Part shown: piece after piece, positions 46,501-58,500 of the stretch
Layout: each line of letters begins with the position of its first letter
Numbering within the stretch: position 1 is the stretch's first letter
Source of the DNA: Symsagittifera roscoffensis
Taxonomy: Eukaryota > Xenacoelomorpha > Acoela > Convolutidae
Length of the DNA: 64,000 nucleotides
Assembly: GCF_963678635.1 (NCBI RefSeq)
Contig: NC_087070.1
Location: 29,118,048-29,182,047, forward strand
Direction of reading: 5' to 3'
Program-made: the position numbers and the translations under genes
Notes under the pieces: model-generated
What the model was told of the DNA's origin: nothing
The model's input: the letters and a program-made list of their open reading frames with translations, nothing else
Databases searched by the model: none

Positions 46501-49500
46501 TAGACTTTTTGATAAAATTAACTCAATTTGAGAACACTGGAATAACTTCACGTTTTTTCGCGCCATTTCCACGTTCGTATTCGGAGAGTGCAAATTATCT
46601 ATTATTCAGCAGATGAATATATATTGAACTAAAAAAAAACATATCTAAGTACAGTCATAAATGCTTTAATATGTATTAAAGATACACATTGTACATCTGT
46701 AGTTATTAGAGCGTTTCAAGACTTTTCTTGAAAAAAAAAATCACTAAGCCCTATAGAAAATTTAAATCACTATAAAATATATGAGTGCAAGGCTACCTTC
46801 AAACTTGACATGAGATGACGATGTTCGTTTTGTCTCACAGCCTTCCAGTCTGTACTCGGTGATTTTGCTCCCGTTCGAATGCTTTGGCACAGTCCACGAC
46901 ACTTTGGCATGGGTTGCTGACTTGAAGACGACTCTGGGTGGCTCCGGTGCGGATGGTTTGTCGGACGCAGTTCTGATTTTTGCAGGAACAGACCAGGGAC
47001 CAGCCTTGAATCAACCACATTAATATTTATGCAATCTCAATCATAACAACAACAGACTTAACTACCTGCCACACTATTTCGAAAAATCACAGAATTCAGG
47101 CTTCCATGTAATAAAGATTCACCTGCTTGTAAAAATATTCAAAAAATGGTTTGTTTACAAATCTTCATGACACCATGCTCGTTGCTTGAAAGCAACGCGA
47201 CCTTAACAAGCCAAGTTGCTACCTCTAGATAAATAGCAGAAATTAATTACAATTGTTTGGTAACAAAGGCTGCCTAAAAGTATAATTTGAAGAATTACCC
47301 CGACTGAATTGATGGCACAGACACTGAATCCGTACACACTGCCCGGGTTCAGTTCACAGACCAGCACCTCGAAGCTGAAGTCCCTGCTAATCTCCACTCC
47401 AGTCTCCGGCTTGTCCAGGTTCGCTATTTGTTTGACTGCGTACTGCATGATAGGGGAGCCCCCGTCATAGTCCGGGGGAGTCCAGGAGAGATGAACATTC
47501 TGGGGTTTGATTCTGCCGTTGACCACTGGTGGATTGCACTGGTTGGGGATGACTGGGTGCGTGTAGCAGAGACAGGATGTCGAGAACTGAACAAAAGAGC
47601 AATCAATCGGTTCATTGAAAAAATCAACGAGAGGCAAATCGATTGTCTGCAAGCCTTTAGCACGACTGGTGCAAATTTTAGAGCCACAATGGATGCCAAC
47701 TTAGTTTTTGCTTCCATAATCAATGCACAGAGGCACAACTGACCTTGATACTACTTGCGGTCCATTAGGAGATAAAAATCATCACTTGAAAAAGTTTTAC
47801 AATATAGACCAAAAACTCAAACACAAACAATCGCTAGTCAAGAAAAATTGTTTCAAAAATTAGATATTGTGACACAAACAAACTCTCAAAATGCAGTAGT
47901 TATGCACTAATGAGACACAAAATGTCTCACAAATAGGTACAGGAAGTTCCTATCGCAACTATCTTCGCAGAAAATAAAACTTAAACTATAGGTTATTTTT
48001 TCATATGAGAGGAACAGTGAATAGTGATAAATGGTGCTATTTAGTCTGCAAAATAAATTTTTAGAAAAAACTTTTCTCGACAGTGCTCAAACCACAATTA
48101 AAGAAGAGATGATATGAACTATCAAAAGACTTTGCAAGACATTTCTTTGTCATACCTTATTTTACATTTAGAGAAACAACCGAACACGAAGCTTCTCCCC
48201 AGAACAAAACGAAACTGGAACCAAGTTTAACCATTTCTCAGAATTCAACGGCACAAATCATTCAATTTTTTTTTTCTAAATTAAATGACACTGAAAGAAC
48301 ATCAAGAAGCGAGAAAAACCGTGGAATTGAAATATGAAAAACATAGCCAACAGACAGTTGGAAAAGAGTTCATAAACGCAAGTAAGCACAAAAAAATACT
48401 GACTTGTAAATATCTCAGTTTTCGAATTTCAAAGTAGATGCCGGTAAAACTCTTTGAATTTCTAGAGCAATTTATGATGGGCACTTTTATGATAAAATTA
48501 ACCCAAATTGAGAGAACTAGGTCAAACGGTAAAATTTTCATTTTGCTGGGAAATCTGATAATTAAATTCCATTTTCGAAATTAGAATTAAATCACGTTTT
48601 TTGTGACCTGTACACGTTTGCTGCTCGATAGTGGAGTTTGCCTTTCTTTTGACAAAATAAATGAGCTGAATTTACAAACAAATCAAAAATCAAACCACGA
48701 GAAAATAAATTTGAGCCTGAACAAATTTTGACACTTTTCCTGAAAAAAAAATCATCGCGATCTATATGAACTCTAAACTACGTTCATCGACACTTGAAAA
48801 ATAATCCCTAAAGTAAGCAAATTACCTGTCGTAATTTTGAATCTAAAAACAATTGAACACTGAGTTCTTTCACCAGAATAAATCAGAACTTGGACCAATT
48901 TCAAAAAGCTCCAATAATATGCACTCAAACTTTTTCTTTTCCCAAAAAAAAACGGAACGACAGTGAAGAAAAATCGAGAAATAACTTAGACTTGAAAGCT
49001 CTGAAAAAAAAACAAGAAAAACTATCACCACCTAAATAAGAGTCTGGACTATATTCATCGACTCTTAATAAAGATGCGCCGAAAATATTTTGATATGACA
49101 GTCTAATCACTAGAAAAATCATATGAAGAAAAAAAATCAACCAAACGATTGTAATAACACTAGCTCAGTTTGATTTTTGAGAACTTGCGTGCGAATACCT
49201 GCTTAGTGTGTCAGCCAGGCGCCGATCTAGGATGTTTTAAATTTTTTCTTCATTTTCTTGGATGGACTTATTTGATTGTTCCAGCTCTCCTCGAGCACTA
49301 TCAAGACACTATATTTGCAGAAATTTTTGCGCCGCAGAATTGAAAAAATGTCAAATTAGTCTAAAACCCTCCTCAAAATTTATCTGCTCCCTCAAAATTA
49401 GTCTATATTGGCTCCTTCAGAAAATTTAATGGTCAGTCAGTCAAAATGGATGAGGTAAAATAGTACCAAAAGGAAGGTTCATTCAGGTGTCAGGGGGGTC

Positions 49501-52500
49501 GAAAACCCCCAAAAACTGCAACTGGTTTAAGAAGGTAAAAAGACATTTACAAGGATAATTCTGGTATCCGATTGTAAAAAAAATTGCTTGTAATAGACGA
49601 AAAAGGCCTATGTACCACTTTTTCGTATAAAAATTCACACATGTTTTAGCATTAAGAAGTTTTTCGTGCAAGTTGCTTGTATATCTATCTCATGCACAGT
49701 AAGATGCAGCTAGCTTATGCCGAGTGTGGCGTATTGTACCTTTCCCTTTCCGACCGAGTTGACAGCTGCAACTCTGAAGTGGTATTCCATGCCTGGGAAG
49801 AGGGAGGAGATGGGGAGAGTGACATCGTCCCCGTGGTAGATCTCCTGAAACAGACCCCCCGAGATACTTCTCTCCACGATGTACTCCACCACGGCACTTC
49901 CCCCGTCGTCACTCGGCTTCTCTACACACATAGCAGAACAGGTTAATTGCCAAATAGCCCCATGTAACACGTGATTCATTTCACATCACTATCATCAACA
50001 AGTTCTTTGCCCAAATCGCACAACAACTTTCATGTTCAGACACTTCAAAACCCATGAGCACTTTTGTCCCCAAAGATGACAAATTGCATCAAGTAACAAC
50101 TTCCTTCGTTTTAACGCTACAACTCATATAAATTGTGTTCCAATTTTTTCTTAAGGAATACCTTGAGTAAAACCTATACTATTCACCAGTTTTTCAAATC
50201 ATTTCTACAGTAGATTTAAGAAAAATTAATTCGACAAACTTAGTTTAAAGGGACAGAGAAATAATATACTTGATTAGATCAGTCAGCTGTACATCATTTA
50301 ATAATGGTAAAGGTCATCATTATTGAATACCCGCACACACACCTGCAGTTGATAAGTTGATGTTAGCAGAGCATGTTATAAAACACCGTTAATATTGTTT
50401 TTTTTTCTAAAAAACGAGACGGCTACCACCTTCATGAGCATGCATTCTAATTCAGATTAAGCAAAAAGGTAAGATTTAAAGATTAAGCAAAAAAGTCTTA
50501 AAATTGCCTGCAAAATTCACAGTTTGACCTTTCAAGGTACTTTATTCCGCTGTCTGGTAAAATAGATGACATTAAGAATTTGAGCATTTACAGCCAGGCC
50601 CAGTAGAGCTGCTAGCAACAGAATTAGCAAAATATGCCTCATAGGGCAGAAACTTTTTTTAAAAAAAGAGCAGCAGAGAGAGCAAAGTTTGGCGAACAGG
50701 GCAGAATTTAGTAACTTATGAGCAATTTAAAAGAAAAAGTCAAATTTTTGACACATTCTCAGATACGAGAGCGAATTTTAAAAACGTATAAAAAGGGTAC
50801 GAAGTTTGGTCATTGTTTCCCGTAACCAATCAATTAACCCCAATTTATTGTACAATTAACCCAAATCAATCATGAATATTGTACCTTAAACGGTTAAATT
50901 AGCAATAAGCCGAATATCCCGTCAAATTTATTCTAAATGCCAGAAACGAAGGAAAAAATGTAAGTTAATTGATATGTTATTTTTTTCTACCGTAGGCTCT
51001 TTTCCATTTCCCCCTACCTCACACGGGCATCAAAGGGGAGCGGTGGTGAAGTGGTCACGTCTCCGCCTCTCAATCGAAAGGTCGGAAGTTCGAGGCCCAC
51101 CATGAGCCGTGCTCGTTGCTTGAGAGTGAAGCAACATTACTCAGCCCAGAAAAATAACCAAAAAAATTGCATGTAGTTCGTAGTTCTTAATCAGGAGCAC
51201 ATTAGCGGGTCGCCGTGATGAGCTGTACAGCTCTTTTGTTGGTCCTTTCTGCCAACATCGTGGATAAATGGTCTTAATCTTAATTTTACGGTCTGAGGAG
51301 TGGTTTTACAAGGTTAATTATGAAGAAGAAATATGTTTGTCATGGCCTAATTAGTCAGCATGCCAATTTTCATGACGATCGAACAATGTGAACAGTTATT
51401 TTTATAATAAAAATTTGCAGGTGGGGGATGGAAAAAGAGCCTTACCATACTTTATTAAATATAGTAAGTAGTTCAAAAATCCTGCTTTGCAGTTTCACGT
51501 TTCAACCCAGGATCTTTTCATTTCCGTGATAGTGGTAAGAGTATCTCCGGTTAATATCCACCAGTCGTGCGACACTTCCTTGATACCCCCTCTGTCAATC
51601 AAAAAGGGATGTGCTAGGTAGAATAAGCGGCTTTCAGACCAGTTGGCAAATTTCCAATTGATTAACAGCTTTAAAGCTACTTTAAATCCCTATGCCACTT
51701 CAAGTTGTATTCTAATTATTTCCAAATAAGTTATGCTAGACAAGAAAAATCAATTTTTTATTCAAAAATTTATACATATCTAGCGTAAAAAATGGGTATT
51801 TAAAAAGTGCTGCCATTTAAATTTTTGTATGTTTTTTGTATGTCTGTCTGTTGATGCCACTCAAATAAAAAGTCTTGACATTTAAAAAGTCAGTACTAGT
51901 GGAGACAGTTTAATCAATTTCTGTTTAACTCTGCACTCGCATTGGTTAACGTTTATATTTAGTTCACTGGTTATTGACTTAGAGATGGTAATAAGCAACA
52001 GAAAATTGGATAGAGGAAGTTTTAACACACCGTCTTCGTCGACTATTCGGTCTGAAATGAACAAAAAATTCAATGTATATGGTAGAAGTTTTGAGCACCA
52101 ACTAATCATTGTTTTCGAAACTTGCAGATTTTACTTGTGCATCCGCCTATTACTGCCATAGAATTTGTATCTTCTAATAAGACATCAAGATATTTTTGGA
52201 ACCACGAGAAAAGAAATGAATAATTTCTGCAACTATAATGGCTACAAAATATTTTTCGCTTTTTAAAGACTCTTTGGTTGCGATGTGGAATAATGCTAAT
52301 ATAGATTGTTGAGTTGGCTACTCACCCCACTCCAAGGAGCACTTATTCGATGTCACATCCACACACTTGAGTCCGGTGGGTGCACGAGGCACACTGTTTA
52401 AAGTGCAGAAAGTGGCCACCTCACTTGACACACTACGCACACTCGAGGCAGCAGTCTCCGCGAACAACTGAACACAAATAAAAACAAGGATAGCTGGATT

Positions 52501-55500
52501 GCTGTACAAGTAGCACAGAATGCTCCGACGATATTCTTAGATAGTTTATTTTCCAAATCGTTTATCGTGTCGTTTTTTGTGCGTGATACATTAAAACACA
52601 GAGTCGAAGCTGAGCTTCGCACCACTTGTGGTACAAAATTGATTTAAATCAAACGGAAACATTTGAAGAAAAAAATCAAAAAAAAAAAATGTTTTTGTCA
52701 ACAAAAAAGCGGTCTCAAGCAGTTGTATCACCTTTACGACAGATGGTTTATTGAATTTGAATTTATAATTACAATGCGGTAACAAAGCCGAAAAAACCTG
52801 AGCAGAAACCTTCCATGCCGAAAAAAATTCAAAAACATTCTAAACGAATAAAAAAAACTCAGAGCACACACACGCGAACTTTTTTCGATCCTCTGAAGTT
52901 AGACGTGCATCTTGAGTAGGAATAGAGATGCATTTGGAGATTTATTCCTATTTCAAATTTCAGTCATCCCGTGGACAAAGCTGTTTACTGTTGTTTCTGT
53001 ATAAAACCACCATTACTTTTTTGTTACAAAACTCAATGTTTGAAATAAAAAAATTTAGAAATTTGAAACTTTTGATGACAAGGTAAACCGTGAGAGAAAA
53101 CGTTCGCCATCATTCATTTTTTATTCTCTCATCAGTATACCAATACGTTTAACTGGGTTCAAGGTTAACGCTTCTAGAAATGCATTCCATATATGACAGA
53201 GGCAAAGCTACCCTTCGCAAACACCTACAAAAAAGCTCTAAATGTGCCAAAAAGGAACAAAAAAATCGAACTAAAATTCTGTCATGTGCCTGAATCGAAC
53301 CTCGTTTTATAAACAAAAATCACGCAAAAAATCACCTCCTACATAACACAAGTTAAAAACTAGAAGCTCAGCTACAGCTGGAGATACCTGTTTGATAATT
53401 CTTTTCGAAATGTTATTTTCAAAATGCTTCAAAATCTCGAAAATTGGATATTTACTAAGTCCGAAGCTGATTCTCACATCAACAGACATACAGATAAGGT
53501 AACAGAAATACCTAGCAGAAATCAGGTAAAACCAATCATAATTAAATTCCTGTATCATCATCAAAAGGACTTGCTTTGGCGAAATAGGAAGGAACTCATG
53601 AGGCATGATAAAACCAAGCATGTGTACATAGTGGAGCGGCTTGCTGAGTGGGATCGTGATGTTGTAAACTACGCAAAGGATCATCAACTGTTGGTAACAA
53701 CAAACAATTGTCAACCATCAGTGAAAATTGGTGAGAGCTGGGTTCAAATTAATTCTAAAAATGATGTAGATAAAGTAACCGGCATAGCTTATTGGAATAT
53801 GAGAAAAGTGCAAGGAGATCGAGTAATTTTGTTCCGATTCGGCAAAATGATAGCAAATTTTCTACTGGTGCATTGGATTTGAATATGGAAACTAATGTAT
53901 TGGAACCGCAATTATAGGGTACTGTTAGAAAGGGAGTACAAAAAGGAAGTTGAATGCTGATGAAAAGTTGGATAAAATCTGCACCTTACTGGAGACTGTG
54001 ATATCAACAAGTTTATCTCCGCAATCAAAAAGCAACAAACTGGAGACTTTTCAGAATACCTCGGATGAGGAAACTGACGTAAAAAATTCAAATTAAAACA
54101 AAACTTTTTAATTCATTTTATTATGGTAGACTTATCGTGGAGGGTAAAAAGTGGAATACTTGAGAAAGATTATCTTTTCTTTCTCAATATACAATCACTT
54201 AGATTCCATCATGATCTATTGAAAGTGGAGTTAGGCAGACTAAAAAACGCTCACGCATTGATAGCTTTATGTGAAACATGGCTCACTGATAATGATCCAA
54301 TAGGACTTTACAGCATTGATGGCTATCAGACAATCATAACAAAAACAGGGTTGGTTAAAAGAGAGGCGGTATTGCTTGCTTTGTTAAAAATGGTTTAACG
54401 GCTTCTTCAGAAAGCTTTGATAATGATATTGAAAATCTAATGATAACTGTTGAAAATGATCATTCGAAAAAGCCACTTTTGCGTATTATACAAAACAACA
54501 TCAATGAATCAGGATATTTTTTGTTGCATTTGAATTCCTTACTTCATGATGTATCTCAGATCAAAGAAGCAAAGAAGAAAAATTATTTTGTGGTGATCTT
54601 AACGTTGATATCTTGGTAAATTCCTCTTTTTTAGTTGACTATAAAAACTTACTCCTATCATTCAATTTGAAGTTGTTAAACGAAGAACCGACTAGAGAAA
54701 CTACCCATAGCTCATCATGTATCGATCATGTTTTAGCAAATATGCATCACGAGGTATCAACATTGAAATGCACTATTAGTGATCACTACGCCCTGCTGGT
54801 TAAAACTGATCTAGAAAGGCATTTTGAAATTAATACTCCTAGAAAATATCGAGATTTCAAATGTTTATTGGAGGAGACTACGGCATGTAAACTGCTTTTT
54901 CTACTCAACCATCGCTTATCAAACCTTTTGAAAACCTGGATACCTTTACTCTATAAAAAATTGCTATAATAGAAAAATCAACTTGCAAAGCAATGCAAAA
55001 AGTCTTTTCAACGCTTTAAAAGAATTTTCCTGAAAAACTTCTTCGGTTGGTCCGATGGTCATGATGGCATCAATATAAGATGTTCTTGTGTGCATGCAAT
55101 AACTTCTGCAATCGAAATAGTGAGTCACTGTATAGATGATAAAAAATCTGGATTAGCGGGTTTTGTGGATCTTAAAAATGCTTTTGACACAATTGATCAC
55201 TCCATTTTACTAACCAAATTAGATCTCTATGGGTTCCGCGGTATAACAAACACTTTTCTGCAGTCTTATTTAACCAATCGTAAACAGTATGTATCTTTTT
55301 ATGGAAAAAACTCTCAACTAAAAACTATTACGTTCGGGGTTCCCCACGGCTCTGTCTTAGGTCCACTGCTGTTTTTACTCAGTGTAAATTAGTCAATCGG
55401 TTGATGCGTAATACCAAGAGAAACTACTATGATAGAAAAATCAACTTCCAAAGCAATGCAAAAAGTCTTTTCAACGCTTTAAAAGAATTTTCCTGAAAAA

Positions 55501-58500
55501 CTTCGTCGGTTGGTCCGATGGTCATGATGGCATCAATATTAGGATGGTCAAGTTTTGTGCACCAAAAATATTGCCATTCTTAACTTTCTGCTTTTTTATC
55601 AATGCTTTAATGCTGGCGTTTTTCCATACATTTGTAAAATTGCAAAAGTACTACCATTTTATAAAACGGGAAAACGGACAGAGCCAAACAGTTTTTGACC
55701 CATAACTTTGCTAAGTACTTTCAGCAAAATTTTTGAAAAAATTATACACATTCGCATGATTAAGTTTATATCAAAATGCAAGCTTTTGGTGCCTGAACAG
55801 TTTGAGTTCCGGCGCAGATGTTCTTGTGTGCATGCAATAACTTCTGCAATCGAAATAGTGAGTCACTGTATAGATGATAAAAAATCTGGATTAGCGGGTT
55901 TTGTGGATCTTAAAAATGCTTTTGACACAATTGATCACTCCATTTTACTAACCAAATTAGATCTCTATGGGTTCCGCGGTATAACAAACACTTTTCTGCA
56001 GTCTTATTTAACCAGTCGTAAACAGTATGTATCTTTTTATGGAAAAAACTCTCAACTAAAAACTATTACGTTCGGGGTTCCCCACGGCTCTGTCTTAGGT
56101 CCACTGCTGTTTTTACTCTATATTAACGACATGCCTAAGAAAGTAACGAAAAGCTCAATTTGTCTGTTTGCTGATGATACGTGTAAAAACAATTCGATTG
56201 ATAAAAAATTTAATCAGGACCTTAAATGGATAGAAAATTGGTGCACAAATAAGACTAATTATCAATATTGATAAAACGCAAGTATCCAAATTCGGAAGGA
56301 GTTCAAAAGAATCTGAAATTTTATTGGGGAATCAGAAACTTAATGTTGTGACCTTCTTCAGGGGTTGTGGTAGATAATAAGCTCTGTTTTAAGCAAGACA
56401 TAGATCATATTTGTAAAAAGTTAGCTAAATTTAATGGAATTCTTTATAAAGCAAGAAATGTTTTTTCTAGAACATTTCTTCTTAGATTTTATCAAGTTTA
56501 TGCCAAACCTTTAATATCATACGGCATCTTAGTGTATGTATGTGCGTCCAAGTCAAGACAAATTTAAACAAAATTCTTTTAATGCAAAGGCGAATTCTTA
56601 GAACTATTTTCTTTAGGCGCAAATTTGATCACATTACGGAAAAGTTTTCAGAATATAATATTGATACCGTGTTTGAATTGTTTCTAGATACTGTTTTTAA
56701 AGAAGTTATTTATCAAAAACTTGGTAAATCGCCATTAAAATTAGTGCGTAGCAGCCTATGCAGAGGAGATGGGAGATCTCCAGCACACGCTCTTTTGATA
56801 GAATCCTTAATCTCGGATTTGTCTTGGAAGTTTTCGAGAAAACTATAATACAAAAAATAGGTCAAAAATTAGCCTTATTGAGATTCAGATGTTACCTTGA
56901 ATGCAAAGCTGGAACTTCTGGGTAAATTAGTGAGAGTGTAGCATGTGTCTGGCCCGCAGTACTTGGTGATGAAGCCGTGCTGCTTGTTCTGCTGGTCTTC
57001 CATCTGCAGCGTGAAGTCTATATGCTGTCTGGCCAGTGTCTTCAGGTGTTTGTTCAGATACACACTCCAGTTCAGTCTGATCGTATGCGTGTCTCTATAC
57101 ACCAGAGAGGGTGGGTCTGGCTGCGGAGGCTGCACGGGCAGAGTGCGCAAGATCACTTCTGAACTGGGCACGCTGAAACATGTACGAAATAGTCAGTTCA
57201 AGTTCTGAAAGGGCTTTCGTTCCGTCCGACCACTTCACTATGTGAAGGGAAAGACTATGCTATAGACTGTGTTCGTTTTCTCCCGGATTTTGACTACCTC
57301 AAAAGAAAGCCCTGATTTCAAACGTCTAATTTTACAGACTGCAAGCTTTCGCCTCCACTCGAATCGTTGTATTTCCAATCTAAATATTCTGCATCAGATT
57401 TTAAATGTTTTTGCCATTGTCATTGATTCCCATAGCTTATTGACCTATTTGGTCCTCTTTTCGACGAGCGGCGGTCGCAACTTTCTGCAATACTTGCACC
57501 AACTTGCTATAATTGTTAATGAATACATCAACGGCATGCGATTTCATACTAATTACTTCAGACTACAGCACATTCTTCGCTTCCAGTATAACCAACAGAA
57601 TAGAATAATTTGGTAAACCGTTGCCCAAAATTTCCAATCTAGCGCACATGGACTGTGAGCTACAGGAAATGTTGCCAGGCTTTTGTATTCGAGTTGACAT
57701 ACTGTTGGAGACGATCAGGTTCTTACCTCGATCCATGTTTGTTGCATGCGACCAGTCTCAGTCTGTACTCGGTGTTGGGCTGCAAGTGGTCCAGTTTCGC
57801 ACTCCGCTGACAACCCTCATACTTCAGCCTCTCATCCACTCCAACTACACCCTCCACATAACTGTTACCATCTGGACCACCTGTAGCACTGCCAGCTGCT
57901 GGAGCCATGGTCACCTTCCACACATCCAGCCCACTCAAGTCCAACTGTTTGCTCTCCTGCAAATTAAGTTCAAATCAAAACCCAAACTCTTCAATCACCT
58001 TTTAAATTTCTAACTCTTCGTAACATGATACACAGAGGCGAAGCAGACTTCGCGCCACTTACAATACAATATAATAGAAAATGGCAAGGTAGTCGAAAGC
58101 TACCAGTAAAAAATGAAAAAGGCAATAAACCACTAAAAAACACAATACGATGAAAACCTGTCGCAAAACGCGAATTCTATCAATAAACACAGCCAACAGA
58201 CACATGGAAAAGAAAATTAAAAAAAACAAAAAAAGCAAAAAAAAATGAACGCAAAGAAACAGAAAAAAATGACTTTTGAAAAACGTCTACTTTCGAATTT
58301 CAAACAAAAAATATAAGGCCGTAAAGCTCGTTGAACTTGAAGATGAATTTATAATTGACACTGTTTTGATAGAATTAAACCAATTTGAGACAACTAAATT
58401 ATTGGAAAAAGTTTCTATTCCGCTGGGAGATCTTAAAATTAAATTACACTTTAAAACTAGATGCTTTTTTTGCGCCATTTCAGCTTTCAAAGAATGAATT

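Noticed and set aside
53307-53714. 135-aa minus-strand open frame
   Set aside because: It is the antisense shadow of the LINE ORF1 region and has no similarity of its own.
55090-55392. Independent small gene encoding an RT-like protein
   Set aside because: It is a duplicated fragment of the LINE RT that runs into a stop just after the rearrangement junction.
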